NCBI GenBank assembly: GCA_046297455.1
Contig: JBKBIT010000003.1
Location: 1-64,000 of the forward strand
DNA: 64,000 nucleotides
Direction of reading: 5' to 3'
Origin: ZYF759 sp046297455
GTDB taxonomy: Bacteria > Pseudomonadota > Alphaproteobacteria > Rhizobiales > Rhizobiaceae
This document shows positions 9,649-18,080 of the stretch, piece after piece. Each line of letters starts with the position of its first letter. Position 1 is the first letter of the stretch. Under the pieces are notes generated by a model. That model was not told the DNA's origin. It did no database searches and saw nothing but the letters and a program-made list of their open reading frames with translations. Made by a program: the position numbers and the translations under genes.

Positions 9649-10473
9649 TCATTCCGTCTCTGGTCTGTCGGACCGCTGTGCCTCCAGCCGTCGCCAGATG
9701 CGGGTAACGGTTTCTGGCGCCAGCTTCAGGCCGAATGGTCCCTCAAGGAGTTCCGCCAGTTCCTCGTGGCTCGCAATGTTGCTGGCCTGCCGACCGCCAT
9801 TGGATTCCGAGCGCACGACATTGTTGAGCACGGTCAGCCGGCCCTCGTCGCGGAAGATGGAGAGCATCAGATTGTTGGAGAAAGGGGCGTGCTCCCAGCG
9901 CGCGCTGACAAAGTTCGCGGCTTCTAGATCGGCCTGGATGACGGTAACGCGCTCAAAGCTGTAGAGCGGGCGCCAGTCACCATCGCTTTCCCGTTCCAGC
10001 AGTTCCTCGCGACCAAGCGAGCGTATGCGGTAGCGCGCTTGTCCCAGCACCTGCTTGGTCCCGTGTTCGATCAGCACCGGTTCGGGGGGGCAGGGGCCGC
10101 CAAAACCGCAGTCAGATAACCATTCCCTACCGTCAATTTCCACCACCCAGGCCAGATGCGAACGGGCGCCGCCCTCGGGCAGGGTGGTGCGCACCCTGCA
10201 CATGATCGGGGAAGCGACGAAGCCCTGCGCCGCAAGCGCCTGGCCGAAAAGGGAATTCAACTCGAAGCAGTAGCCGCCGCGGGCGGACAGGACCAGCTTT
10301 TCCCACAAGGCGTCGGGATGAAGGTCGGGCACCTTGCCGAGAAACGGATCGATGCACTCAAAGGCGATCGAGCGCAATTGCGCCCTCTGCAGTCGCCGCA
10401 GGCCTTCGGCCGTTGGTGGGCAGGGTTCGGCCAGTCCGATCCGCTGCAGATAGGCGTCAAGGTCGAAGCTCAT
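9649..10473 (-). CDS. nat: Arylamine N-acetyltransferase
   Basis: 274 aa, typical size. Transfers acetyl from acetyl-CoA to arylamines or arylhydrazines. The Cys-His-Asp triad is intact: C69 in RGGYCFELN, H106 in ARSHLAWV and D121 in LSDCGFGG, close to the usual 69/107/122 spacing. Cytoplasmic, no signal peptide. It lies downstream of the O-demethylase-like gene on the same strand but a strong terminator separates them, so it is probably transcribed alone. The physiological substrate is unknown. Confidence 0.93.
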   Translation of the reverse strand: MSFDLDAYLQRIGLAEPCPPTAEGLRRLQRAQLRSIAFECIDPFLGKVPDLHPDALWEKLVLSARGGYCFELNSLFGQALAAQGFVASPIMCRVRTTLPEGGARSHLAWVVEIDGREWLSDCGFGGPCPPEPVLIEHGTKQVLGQARYRIRSLGREELLERESDGDWRPLYSFERVTVIQADLEAANFVSARWEHAPFSNNLMLSIFRDEGRLTVLNNVVRSESNGGRQASNIASHEELAELLEGPFGLKLAPETVTRIWRRLEAQRSDRPETE

Positions 10474-10502
10474 CCGGTCTTCCTCTCCTCGCCAGCGTTC
10501 TC

Positions 10503-10543
10503 AAAAACACACCGGCCGCGAAAGCGATTGCTCTCGCGGCCGG
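10503..10543 (-). terminator. Rho-independent terminator after the LigM-like gene
   Basis: On the minus strand a perfect 10-bp GC-rich stem (10534-10543 pairing 10512-10521, 12-nt loop) is followed by a run of five T within GTGTTTTTGAG. It sits 35 bp past the stop of the LigM-like gene. Confidence 0.8.
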
Positions 10544-10577
10544 GGCAGTGTCAAGCCTTGGGAGACTTGCGGTTCGA

Positions 10578-11975
10578 TCAGGCGTTCTTGCGGGTACGCC
10601 AGCTGTCGACGTAGCTCTCGCGAGCATCGCTGGAATACGGCACCTTGGAAACGCGCACGCGGATCTCCATCTGGCGCGACGGTTCCACGGTGGTCTTTTC
10701 CGTGCCGGGCTCCGGCTCGCCCCAGACCAGCTTCAGCTCGTCGCCTTCCTTGACGTCGGCATCGACAGTGCCGAGCGAGAGCGCGCGGCGCTCGTTGTAG
10801 GAATAGCCGGCGAACATGGAGAGACCGACCATTTTGTCGCCGCTCATGATCTTGTCATAGCTCGACGAGGCGTAATTGAAGAGCGGGAAGTCCATCGCCT
10901 TCACATTGGCGCCGTCCTCGAACAGGGTCGCGAAGGCGTTGATGCAGTCTTCCGGGTTCCACTCGAAGGTCACCTTGCGGCGGTGCTGCTTGTCGGCCAT
11001 CTTCTCGAGCGCCTCGCGGCCGATGAAGTCGTGGTCGAACTTGACGTAGAAGTCGTAGCCCAGATCCCACGGCGACAGATAGTAGTCCTCGATATTGTCG
11101 GACTCGTAGGAACCGCCAATGGCACCAGTCGCTTCGTAGGACTTGTCGGAAAGCCACTCGCGGTAGCCGCGCATGGATTCGCCCGTGTAGATCGCGGGCA
11201 GCGGAGAGGGGATCCAGCCCGATTCCAGCGTGTTGGTGGCGTAGGCACGCGAACCGACCGGGACCAGGCCATGGCCTTCGCCAGCTTCGAGAATGGCGTC
11301 GCGAACCCGATCATAGTCGGAATAGGGACCGTAGAGTTCGAGGCCCGGAACGCCGGCCATGCCGTGACGGAGCGCACGTACCTTCTGGCCGCCAATGTTG
11401 ATCCAGTCCATGTTGAAGAACTTGATCTCCGGAACCGGACCGCCATTCAGCTTTTCCAGAATGGCCGGGGCGTTGGGGCCCTGGACCTGGAAGCGATAGT
11501 GGCGGCGGATGACCGGCTTGCCTTGAGGACGCGAAGGCGAACGGGGATCCTCGGTCAGCTTGACGTCCCAATTGCCGGTCTCGGCATGGTACTGAACCCA
11601 GCTCACGGTCGGCGCGCGGCCAACCAGGTTGAACTCGGTCTCGCTCTCGCGGAACATGATCACGTCGCCAATGACGTAGCCTTCCGGGGTGACCGGCACG
11701 AAGTGCTTGGCCTTGCCGGGGGTGAAGTTCTTGAAGGAGTTGATGGCGAGATAGGAGAGGAACTTCTCTGCATCCGGGCCTTCGACCAGGAGTTCCGCCA
11801 TGTGGTGCGACTGATCAAACAGCACAGCCGACTCACGCCACGCGCGCTGCTCGTCGCGCCAGTTGTGGAACTCGGGTGCGACCACTGGGTAGACGTAAGC
11901 GCCGACCTTGGAATTGCGCAGCATCTTCACGATGTTGCCGGAGGCATCCAGTTTCTGTTGCAGGCTCTGTGACAT
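10578..11975 (-). CDS. Tetrahydrofolate-dependent O-demethylase, LigM/DesA-like (aminomethyltransferase fold)
   Basis: 465 aa. From memory it is strongly similar along its whole length to LigM, the vanillate/3-O-methylgallate O-demethylase of Sphingobium, which moves the aryl O-methyl group to tetrahydrofolate. Residues in LigM-equivalent positions are present: Y29 in AYVYPV, H58 in LFDQSHHM, R120 in LVGRAPT and the Tyr of SRAYATNTLESG. The fold is that of GcvT-type aminomethyltransferases, and DmdA is a more distant relative. No folate C1 genes, ligJ/desB-type dioxygenase or transporter lie beside it, so the substrate (vanillate, syringate or another methoxy compound) is an inference. It has its own terminator. 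Confidence 0.85.
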   Translation of the reverse strand: MSQSLQQKLDASGNIVKMLRNSKVGAYVYPVVAPEFHNWRDEQRAWRESAVLFDQSHHMAELLVEGPDAEKFLSYLAINSFKNFTPGKAKHFVPVTPEGYVIGDVIMFRESETEFNLVGRAPTVSWVQYHAETGNWDVKLTEDPRSPSRPQGKPVIRRHYRFQVQGPNAPAILEKLNGGPVPEIKFFNMDWINIGGQKVRALRHGMAGVPGLELYGPYSDYDRVRDAILEAGEGHGLVPVGSRAYATNTLESGWIPSPLPAIYTGESMRGYREWLSDKSYEATGAIGGSYESDNIEDYYLSPWDLGYDFYVKFDHDFIGREALEKMADKQHRRKVTFEWNPEDCINAFATLFEDGANVKAMDFPLFNYASSSYDKIMSGDKMVGLSMFAGYSYNERRALSLGTVDADVKEGDELKLVWGEPEPGTEKTTVEPSRQMEIRVRVSKVPYSSDARESYVDSWRTRKNA

Positions 11976-12325
11976 GGGTTTTTTCTCTCCCTATTGGAAC
12001 TCTAGCTTTGCTGGCCGGCTTCAGGAGAGCCGGACTCCTTCCGGACTTTCCTGCCTGACGCGCCGATCCTCCACCTCGCACCGAAAGTGCGACACTTCAG
12101 ATTCCCTCGCCGCGCAAGAGACGGCATGCAGATTGTATACATCCTGTAATGGCAGGTGCCATACGTCAATAGTTGCGGCCATGCAAGCAAATCCTGTCAG
12201 GCCAAAACCCGCTTGAATGCGCATGTTTGTGCGGGATGCGAGCTTCGAATTGCCAATGCCGGCACAGCGCAGGGCTGGCTCCGTATACAGGCCGTATGGG
12301 TTCTCGCGGCCCACGCGATATGGGC
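11976..12325. other. Intergenic region upstream of the LigM-like gene and trpL
   Basis: About 350 bp with no convincing gene. It must hold the promoter of the LigM-like gene (minus strand). A perfect 8-bp palindrome TGTATACA lies at 12134-12141, the type of core bound by GntR-family regulators. Its use is speculative because no regulator gene is adjacent. Confidence 0.5.
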
Positions 12326-12354
12326 TTGCCCGCAAGATCGTTCGCAGCTATGCC
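12326..12354 (+). promoter_or_regulatory. Predicted sigma-70 promoter of trpL
   Basis: TTGCCC (12326-12331), a 17-bp spacer and TATGCC (12349-12354). Seven bases later is the trpL ATG, so transcription would start at or next to the ATG. The hexamers are imperfect; the case rests on spacing and position. Confidence 0.45.
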
Positions 12355-12361
12355 TTATCCC

Positions 12362-12406
12362 ATGAAGACGCCAACGATCTCGAAGCTCTGGTGGTGGGTC
12401 CGCTAA
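12362..12406 (+). CDS. trpL: trp leader peptide TrpL (14 aa, Trp-Trp-Trp)
   Basis: Encodes MKTPTISKLWWWVR with three consecutive TGG codons and a TAA stop, 122 bp upstream of trpE(G). This is the attenuation leader known from rhizobia: ribosome stalling at the Trp codons when tryptophan is scarce favours the antiterminator. Hairpins fit: 1:2 at 12400-12412, antiterminator pairing of 12409-12414 with 12446-12451, terminator 12444-12473. No Shine-Dalgarno precedes the ATG, in keeping with a leaderless transcript as reported for the Sinorhizobium homologue, where the released leader RNA and peptide also act in trans. Confidence 0.9.
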   Translation: MKTPTISKLWWWVR

Positions 12407-12443
12407 CAGCGGCCGAAGAGAGCGTTTGTGCGTGAATTTTCAG

Positions 12444-12473
12444 ATGGCCGCAGCGGGAAAACCGGGCGGCCAT
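12444..12473 (+). terminator. trp attenuator terminator hairpin
   Basis: ATGGCCGC (12444-12451) pairs perfectly with GCGGCCAT (12466-12473) around a 14-nt loop. Its 5' arm overlaps the segment that can pair with 12409-12414, so the two structures exclude each other. The following U-tract is short (TTT), so termination may be partial. Confidence 0.7.
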
Positions 12474-12528
12474 TTCGCGTATCTGGGTGTCCGGTTCCCG
12501 CCAGCAAAGCGAGAGGGAGAACTCTGCG

Positions 12529-14718
12529 ATGAGTGTTGTGGAACTTGAAGACGGCGCGGAAGGCTTTGTGACCGCAGGTGGGGTGACCATCGTACGGCGA
12601 CGCAGCGAGACGCCGTACGAGGGCGCCATCGAGGCATATGTCGAAGCGCTGGATTCCCGGCGCGGCTGCCTGTTTTCTTCGAACTACGAATATCCGGGAC
12701 GCTATACGCGCTGGGACACCGCAATAGTCGATCCGCCGGTGGTGATCACGGCGAAGGGACTTGCGATGCGCATCGAGGCATTGAACGGCCGCGGAGCCGT
12801 GTTGCTGCCTGTCGTTCGCGCTTGCCTCGAAAGATTGTCCGACATCACCATCGAGTCCGCCGATGCCCGCGTCATCGCGGTCCGTGTGCATGAACCCGCG
12901 GGCGTGACGGCCGAGGAAGATCGGTCGCGCGTACCGACGGTCTTCACCCCGCTGCGTGCCATTATCGACCTGTTTCGCACCGACGAAGATGGCAATCTCG
13001 GGCTCTATGGCGCCTTTGGCTATGATCTTGCCTTTCAGTTCGACCCTGTCGAACTGCATCGCGAGAGACCCGACGACCAGCGGGACCTGGTGCTTTATCT
13101 TCCGGACGAGATTCTTGTCGTGGACCATCACCAGGCTTGCGCCTGGCATGACCGCTACGATTATTCCGGAGAAGGCTTCACCACGGAAGGCCTCGCCCGT
13201 GGCGGAGAGCAGCGCCCCTTCAAGGCTTCCGACAAAATTCCGCCGCGTGGGGACCACGAACCCGGAGAATATGCGCGCCTCGTCGAAAAGGCGAAGGACA
13301 GCTTCCTTCGGGGCGACCTTTTCGAAGTGGTCCCCGGGCAAATGTTCTTCGAGCGCTGCGAATCCAAGCCGTCTGAAGTGGCGCGGCGGCTGAAGACCAT
13401 CAACCCGTCCCCCTATTCCTTCTTCATCAATCTGGGCGACAACGAATATCTCATCGGCGCATCGCCGGAGATGTTCGTGCGCGTGAATGGAAGGCGCGTG
13501 GAGACCTGCCCGATTTCGGGCACGATCAAACGCGGTGATGACGCGATTTCCGATTCCGAGCAGATACTGAAGCTCCTAAATTCCAAAAAGGACGAGAGCG
13601 AACTCACGATGTGCTCCGACGTTGATCGAAACGACAAGAGCCGCGTGTGCGAGCCGGGGTCGGTGCGGGTCATCGGCCGGCGGCAGATCGAGATGTATTC
13701 GCGCCTCATCCATACCGTTGACCATATCGAGGGGCGGCTTCGTGAGGGGATGGACGCTTTCGACGCTTTCCTTTCCCATGCCTGGGCGGTGACAGTAACC
13801 GGCGCCCCGAAACTGTGGGCGATGCGCTTCATCGAAAAACACGAGAAGAGCCCGCGTGCCTGGTACGGCGGCGCGATCGGCATGGTCCACTTCAACGGCG
13901 ACATGAACACCGGGCTCACCTTGCGCACGATCCGCATCAAGGACGGCATAGCCGAGGTGCGGGCTGGGGCCACGCTGCTATTCGATTCAGATCCGGCCGA
14001 AGAAGAGGCAGAGACCGAACTGAAGGCCTCCGCCATGCTTGCGGCAATCCGCGAGGCGGGCAAGCCCAATGCGGCCGGGGTTGGACGTGAGACCTCCAGA
14101 GTGGGCGAGGGTGTGTCGATCCTCCTTGTCGATCACGAGGATTCCTTTGTTCACACGCTGGCAAACTACTTCCGCCAGACGGGCGCGCGCGTGGCAACGG
14201 TGCGGGCGCCTGTGCCGGAGGAAGTTTTCGACGAGGTCGCGCCCGACCTTGTTGTCCTGTCGCCGGGGCCCGGCATGCCGACGGATTTCGACTGCAAGTC
14301 CACGATCACCAAGGCACGCAGGCGCGACCTTCCCATTTTCGGAGTCTGTCTCGGCCTGCAGGCGCTGGCGGAGGCATATGGTGGCGAGTTGCGGCATCTG
14401 CGCGAACCCGTTCATGGAAAGCCGTCACGCATCCGGGTCAACAAGCAGGAGGTCATTTTCTCTGGGTTGCCGAAGGAAGTAACTGTGGGGCGCTACCACT
14501 CGATATTCGCGGACCCTGCCCGCCTGCCGGACGAGTTTGTCGTCACTGCCGAGACGGATGACGGCATCGTCATGGCAATCGAGCACAAAAGCGAACCGGT
14601 GGCAGCCGTGCAGTTTCACCCGGAGTCGATCATGACGCTGGGCCAGGACGCAGGCATGCGCATGATCGAGAACGTGGTCGCCCATTTGCCCCGCCGCGCC
14701 AAGACCAAGGCTGCCTAA
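12529..14718 (+). CDS. trpE(G): Anthranilate synthase, fused components I and II
   Basis: 729 aa from the ATG with a GAGAGGGAGAA ribosome site; the open frame to 12487 lacks one. First step of tryptophan synthesis: chorismate plus glutamine to anthranilate. The N-terminal ~520 residues are TrpE (CPISGTIKRG, DRNDKSRVCEPGSVRVIG). The C-terminal part is TrpG glutamine amidotransferase with nucleophile C607 (GVCLGLQ), H697 and E699 (QFHPES) and the oxyanion motif SPGPGMP. Fusion is characteristic of rhizobia and some other alphaproteobacteria. Expression is controlled by the upstream trpL attenuator. Confidence 0.97.
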   Translation: MSVVELEDGAEGFVTAGGVTIVRRRSETPYEGAIEAYVEALDSRRGCLFSSNYEYPGRYTRWDTAIVDPPVVITAKGLAMRIEALNGRGAVLLPVVRACLERLSDITIESADARVIAVRVHEPAGVTAEEDRSRVPTVFTPLRAIIDLFRTDEDGNLGLYGAFGYDLAFQFDPVELHRERPDDQRDLVLYLPDEILVVDHHQACAWHDRYDYSGEGFTTEGLARGGEQRPFKASDKIPPRGDHEPGEYARLVEKAKDSFLRGDLFEVVPGQMFFERCESKPSEVARRLKTINPSPYSFFINLGDNEYLIGASPEMFVRVNGRRVETCPISGTIKRGDDAISDSEQILKLLNSKKDESELTMCSDVDRNDKSRVCEPGSVRVIGRRQIEMYSRLIHTVDHIEGRLREGMDAFDAFLSHAWAVTVTGAPKLWAMRFIEKHEKSPRAWYGGAIGMVHFNGDMNTGLTLRTIRIKDGIAEVRAGATLLFDSDPAEEEAETELKASAMLAAIREAGKPNAAGVGRETSRVGEGVSILLVDHEDSFVHTLANYFRQTGARVATVRAPVPEEVFDEVAPDLVVLSPGPGMPTDFDCKSTITKARRRDLPIFGVCLGLQALAEAYGGELRHLREPVHGKPSRIRVNKQEVIFSGLPKEVTVGRYHSIFADPARLPDEFVVTAETDDGIVMAIEHKSEPVAAVQFHPESIMTLGQDAGMRMIENVVAHLPRRAKTKAA

Positions 14719-14729
14719 GGCAGGTCGTG

Positions 14730-15635
14730 ATGAGTGCCAAGGAAAGGATACGCCGACTGGCGCTGATCTCTATCGGGGTTGCGCTGGTTGTCGTGGCGTT
14801 GAAGACATGGGCCTGGTGGATCACCGGTTCGGTCGCGCTCTATTCGGACGCGCTGGAATCGACGGTCAACATCATCGCCGCCCTTGTTGCCTGGTATGCT
14901 ATCCGCGTCAGCCATATGCCGGCCGACGACGAGCATCCTTTTGGCCATCACAAGGCCGAATACCTCTCGGCTGTTCTGGAAGGCGTCCTGATTGTGATTG
15001 CGGCGTTGCTGATCATGCGGCAGGCTCTGCCCGCGCTGATCGACCCGCCGGACCTGGAGCAGGCCGATCTCGGACTGGCCATCAGCATCCTTTCAACCGT
15101 GATCAACGGCATATGGGCCTGGGTGCTGATAAAGGCCGGGCGCGAGGCGCGCTCGCCGGCACTGGTTGCAGATGCGAAGCACATCTTCTCCGACGTCGTG
15201 ACATCGATCGGGGTGGTGATGGGCCTCCTGCTGGCGTTGGGCACGGGTTGGCTGTTCCTGGATCCGTTGCTGGCGCTTCTGGTGGCGGCCAACATATTGT
15301 GGCAGGGCTGGAAACTCGTGAACGAATCCATCCAAGGCCTGATGGATCGCGCCGCCGAACCTGAAGACAATGATCGCATCGAACGCATCATTCTCCAGAA
15401 TGCCGGCGGAGCGCTAGAAATCCATGATCTGAAGACACGCGTCGCGGCGCGGGCCACATTCATCGAATTTCACATGGTTGTGAACGCAAATACCACGGTA
15501 GCGGTCTCGCATGCCATTTGTGACCGGATAGAGGCCGCTTTGCGTGCCGAAATCCCTTCCGTTCGCGTTACGATCCACGTTGAACCGGACAGCGAGGCCA
15601 AGAACGACGCTTCAGCCTCCACTCCAGCGGTGTGA
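14730..15635 (+). CDS. Cation diffusion facilitator family divalent-metal exporter
   Basis: 301 aa from ATG 14730 (a GTG immediately before it is also in frame). Proton-antiport efflux of divalent cations. Six hydrophobic helices in the first ~205 residues are followed by the cytoplasmic CDF C-terminal domain (EIHDLKTR...). The membrane site shows YSDALES in TM2, so the Asp four residues later found in FieF/YiiP is Ser here. TM5 keeps HxxxD (ADAKHIFSD). HGHHK-like PFGHHKAEY lies in the TM2-3 loop. The metal cannot be assigned. It starts 11 bp after trpE(G) and may be cotranscribed with it. Confidence 0.9.
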   Translation: MSAKERIRRLALISIGVALVVVALKTWAWWITGSVALYSDALESTVNIIAALVAWYAIRVSHMPADDEHPFGHHKAEYLSAVLEGVLIVIAALLIMRQALPALIDPPDLEQADLGLAISILSTVINGIWAWVLIKAGREARSPALVADAKHIFSDVVTSIGVVMGLLLALGTGWLFLDPLLALLVAANILWQGWKLVNESIQGLMDRAAEPEDNDRIERIILQNAGGALEIHDLKTRVAARATFIEFHMVVNANTTVAVSHAICDRIEAALRAEIPSVRVTIHVEPDSEAKNDASASTPAV

Positions 15636-15778
15636 CCACATTGCCACAGTTACCAGTTGGTCACGATTTTGCTCTTTTTTGTCCTAGCAGCCGACACTAT
15701 TCGGCAGCACATGCGGGATCAAACGACGTGCTCACGCGTTGTCACCCGAAATCCGAAATGCCGTCCATGGAAGCCATT

Positions 15779-16552
15779 ATGTGTGTGTCGAATAACGTGA
15801 TCCAGTTTGTCTCCCGTCTGATCGTGATTGCGATGCTGCCGCTCTTTCTGGCTGCATGCGTGTCGTCTTCGTCGGGGCCAACCACGGCTTATCAGCCGGT
15901 GGCGCCGTCTGGACCCGATCCGTTTTATCGCGCCATGTACGGCGCCAAGCCTGACGAGCGTTTTCCGCTGCCGGCGACCGACATTCGCAATGTCGACGAG
16001 CGCTTCTTCCGTCAGCAGGTGAACTACCATCGCCATGAGGCTCCCGGTACGATCGTGGTCGATACCAACAATCGCTTCTTGTATCTCGTGCAGGAGAACG
16101 GCAAGGCGATGCGCTACGGCATTGGCGTCGGTCGTGCCGGCCTGGCATTCGAGGGCACGGCTGAAGTGGCGCGCAAGGCCGAATGGCCGCGCTGGACGCC
16201 GACTGCCAACATGATCGCCCGCGACCCCGAGCGTAATGCTCAGTGGGCCGGTGGCATGGAACCGGGTCTGGAAAACCCGCTCGGCCCGCGCGCACTCTAT
16301 CTTTACCAGAACGGTCGTGACACGCTGTACCGCATCCACGGCACGTCAGAGCCCTGGTCGATTGGCCTTGCTGTTTCGTCCGGCTGTATCCGCCTGTTCA
16401 ACCAGGACATCATCGATCTCTACAATCGCGTGCCGCTGAATACCCAGGTGGTGGTGCTTCATGACGAACCCCTGATGTATCCGCACCGCGAGATGCCGGA
16501 GGCAGTTCGCCGACAGCTCGAAGGAACGGGTGCGGTCGCACAGGCGATGTAG
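15779..16552 (+). CDS. L,D-transpeptidase (YkuD domain) lipoprotein
   Basis: 257 aa from ATG 15779, chosen because GGAAG precedes it and a lipoprotein signal follows directly (LFLAAC lipobox). Upstream in-frame ATGs at 15758 and 15767 are possible. YkuD catalytic motif: HGT at about residue 190 and SSGCIRLFNQD with the nucleophilic Cys. Known role: formation of 3-3 cross-links in peptidoglycan or attachment of proteins to it, in the periplasm. Several paralogues are usual in rhizobia. A clean terminator follows. Confidence 0.9.
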   Translation: MCVSNNVIQFVSRLIVIAMLPLFLAACVSSSSGPTTAYQPVAPSGPDPFYRAMYGAKPDERFPLPATDIRNVDERFFRQQVNYHRHEAPGTIVVDTNNRFLYLVQENGKAMRYGIGVGRAGLAFEGTAEVARKAEWPRWTPTANMIARDPERNAQWAGGMEPGLENPLGPRALYLYQNGRDTLYRIHGTSEPWSIGLAVSSGCIRLFNQDIIDLYNRVPLNTQVVVLHDEPLMYPHREMPEAVRRQLEGTGAVAQAM

Positions 16553-16577
16553 GAAACGGTTCGTGATCGAACGTGGA

Positions 16578-16606
16578 GGGCGGGTCTTTACCCGCCCTTT
16601 TGTTTT
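16578..16606 (+). terminator. Rho-independent terminator after the L,D-transpeptidase gene
   Basis: GGGCGGGT/ACCCGCCC stem (16578-16585 with 16590-16597), 4-nt loop CTTT, then TTTTGTTTT. It also lies just past the stop of the MoaD-like gene on the other strand. Confidence 0.9.
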
Positions 16607-16608
16607 GC

Positions 16609-16911
16609 TCACCCCCCGCTGATAGCCGTCAGTACCCAGACGGTCGCGCCCGGCGCCAGCCTTGTGTCCAGCGATACCCGCTCGCCATCGACGAAGACGT
16701 TGATGTGTTTGCGTATCGCAGGTCGGGAGTTGCGCAGCCGGTCGGCCATGCCGGGCCAGAGCCGGTCGAGTTCGTCGAACATCTCGCGCACGCTTGCGGC
16801 TTCCACCACCACTTCGCGACGCGAGCCGGGGAAGAGGTCGACTAGCAAAGCCGGCAGCTTGACCGTGACAAGCGCTGCGCCCACCGGCGCAGCTATGTCG
16901 TGACGGGACAC
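16609..16911 (-). CDS. MoaD/ThiS-family ubiquitin-like sulfur carrier protein
   Basis: 100 aa, GTG start. A beta-grasp pattern (VTVKLPALLVDLFPG...VWVLTAISGG) ends exactly in Gly-Gly, the residue pair that is adenylated and thiocarboxylated in MoaD, ThiS and related carriers. The ribosome site GAGGAG is inside the last codons of the upstream BNR-protein gene and the two genes are 3 bp apart, so translation is probably coupled. There is no MoaE, ThiF/MoeB or thiazole gene nearby, so a standard molybdopterin or thiamine role is not indicated. The activating enzyme would have to act in trans. Confidence 0.8.
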   Translation of the reverse strand: MSRHDIAAPVGAALVTVKLPALLVDLFPGSRREVVVEAASVREMFDELDRLWPGMADRLRNSRPAIRKHINVFVDGERVSLDTRLAPGATVWVLTAISGG

Positions 16912-16914
16912 CGG

Positions 16915-17997
16915 TTACTCCTCGATCACCATGGTCTCGACCGAGAGGATGGCGGGCAAGTGGCTGGCCATCGGGATCCAGTTGTCCCCTTCGTCGGCGC
17001 TGGCGAACAACTCGCCGCCTGAGGTGCCGAAATAGACACCGGCAGGTTCCAGCCGGTCGGTCGCCATGGCCTGTCGCAGCACGCCGAAATAGGCGTTTTC
17101 CTGTGGCAGACCGTTGCGCAAATCCTGCCAGGTCCGGCCGCCATCGCGCGTGCGCCACACGGCGGCGGCGGCATCGGGCATGTAGCGACCGGCCTGATCG
17201 CCGTTGAGCGGCAGAAGATACAGCGTGTCGGGGTCGCGCGGATGGGCTGCAGCCGGGAAGCCGAAGGAAGAGGGCAGGCCGTTCTCGATGCTCTCCCAGC
17301 TTCGACCGCCATCCTCGCTGCGGTACATGCCGCAATGGTTCTGCTGGTAGAAGAGGTCCTTCGAGTTCGACGCCTTGACGATCGAATGCACGCACTGGCC
17401 GAATTCGGGATAGCGCTGATCCTCTGGCGCGTAGTCGGCTCGCGTGCCCTTGTTGCGCGGTTCCCACGTCTCGCCGCCATCGGCGGAATGAAAGACGCCG
17501 GCTGCCGAAATGCCGATCCAGATGCGCTTGTCGTCTTCCGGGTCGGTGACCAGCGAATGCAGAATCAGCCCGGCGCCGCCGGGATGCCATTCGGAGCGCG
17601 AGGGGTGTTTTTGCAGCCCGTCCAGATGGGTCCAGCTCTCGCCGCCGTCATCGCTGCGAAACAGGCCAGCCGGCTGCACGCCGGCATAGAGCGTTCCGTT
17701 GCGCTTGTGGACGCTCCAGACCGAAGCGATCGGCTCGTGGCCTTCCTCGTAGGCAAGCCCCTTGCTGGAATGGGTCCAAGTTTCACCGAGATCGGTGGTC
17801 TTCCACACCGCCGGCCCGAACCAATGATCGCCACCGCCGCCGAATATTGTGCTGGTTTCCTCGTCGCCGATGACATGATTCATCGGCCAGGTCTGGCAGA
17901 ACGGGCCCTTCAGCTTCCATTCGCGCCTGTCCTTGCCGCTTTCGAAAATGAAGGCGCCCTTCCGGGTGCCAACCAGTACGAGGACTTTCGGGGCCAT
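16915..17997 (-). CDS. BNR/Asp-box beta-propeller protein (sialidase- or VPS10-like)
   Basis: 360 aa from the ATG at 17997 with GGGAGGAGAA before it; the longer frame to 18042 lacks this. Asp-box repeats recur through the chain: SDDGGESW, SADGGETW, SEDGGRSW, TRDGGRTW, SADEGDNW and a degenerate TTDLGETW. This indicates a six- or seven-bladed propeller. No signal peptide, so it is probably cytoplasmic. Family members are annotated as 'exo-alpha-sialidase' or 'WD40/YVTN/BNR-like', but sialidase catalytic residues were not identified, so the enzymatic label is not supported. It forms a tight pair with the MoaD-like gene downstream. Confidence 0.85.
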   Translation of the reverse strand: MAPKVLVLVGTRKGAFIFESGKDRREWKLKGPFCQTWPMNHVIGDEETSTIFGGGGDHWFGPAVWKTTDLGETWTHSSKGLAYEEGHEPIASVWSVHKRNGTLYAGVQPAGLFRSDDGGESWTHLDGLQKHPSRSEWHPGGAGLILHSLVTDPEDDKRIWIGISAAGVFHSADGGETWEPRNKGTRADYAPEDQRYPEFGQCVHSIVKASNSKDLFYQQNHCGMYRSEDGGRSWESIENGLPSSFGFPAAAHPRDPDTLYLLPLNGDQAGRYMPDAAAAVWRTRDGGRTWQDLRNGLPQENAYFGVLRQAMATDRLEPAGVYFGTSGGELFASADEGDNWIPMASHLPAILSVETMVIEE

Positions 17998-18030
17998 GAT
18001 TCTCCTCCCACACTCGACCAGCGACATTTT

Positions 18031-18068
18031 GTCCAACTCCAAAGCTGGACATTTAAGTTGATATCAAC
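18031..18068. promoter_or_regulatory. Divergent operator candidates between BNR gene and marR
   Basis: A perfect 12-bp palindrome GTTGATATCAAC (18057-18068) ends 12 bp before the marR ATG. An imperfect inverted repeat GTCCAAC...GCTGGAC spans 18031-18050. Placement between divergent genes is typical for a MarR-type autoregulator controlling both directions. Confidence 0.55.
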
Positions 18069-18080
18069 ATTTATGGGTTC

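Noticed and set aside
10413..11972. 519-codon open frame antisense to the LigM-like gene
   Set aside because: Lies opposite a well-conserved gene in GC-rich DNA; its protein has low complexity and no recognisable domain.
12134..12141. TGTATACA as a proven operator of the LigM-like gene
   Set aside because: An 8-bp palindrome occurs by chance often enough, and no regulator gene is linked; kept only as a note.
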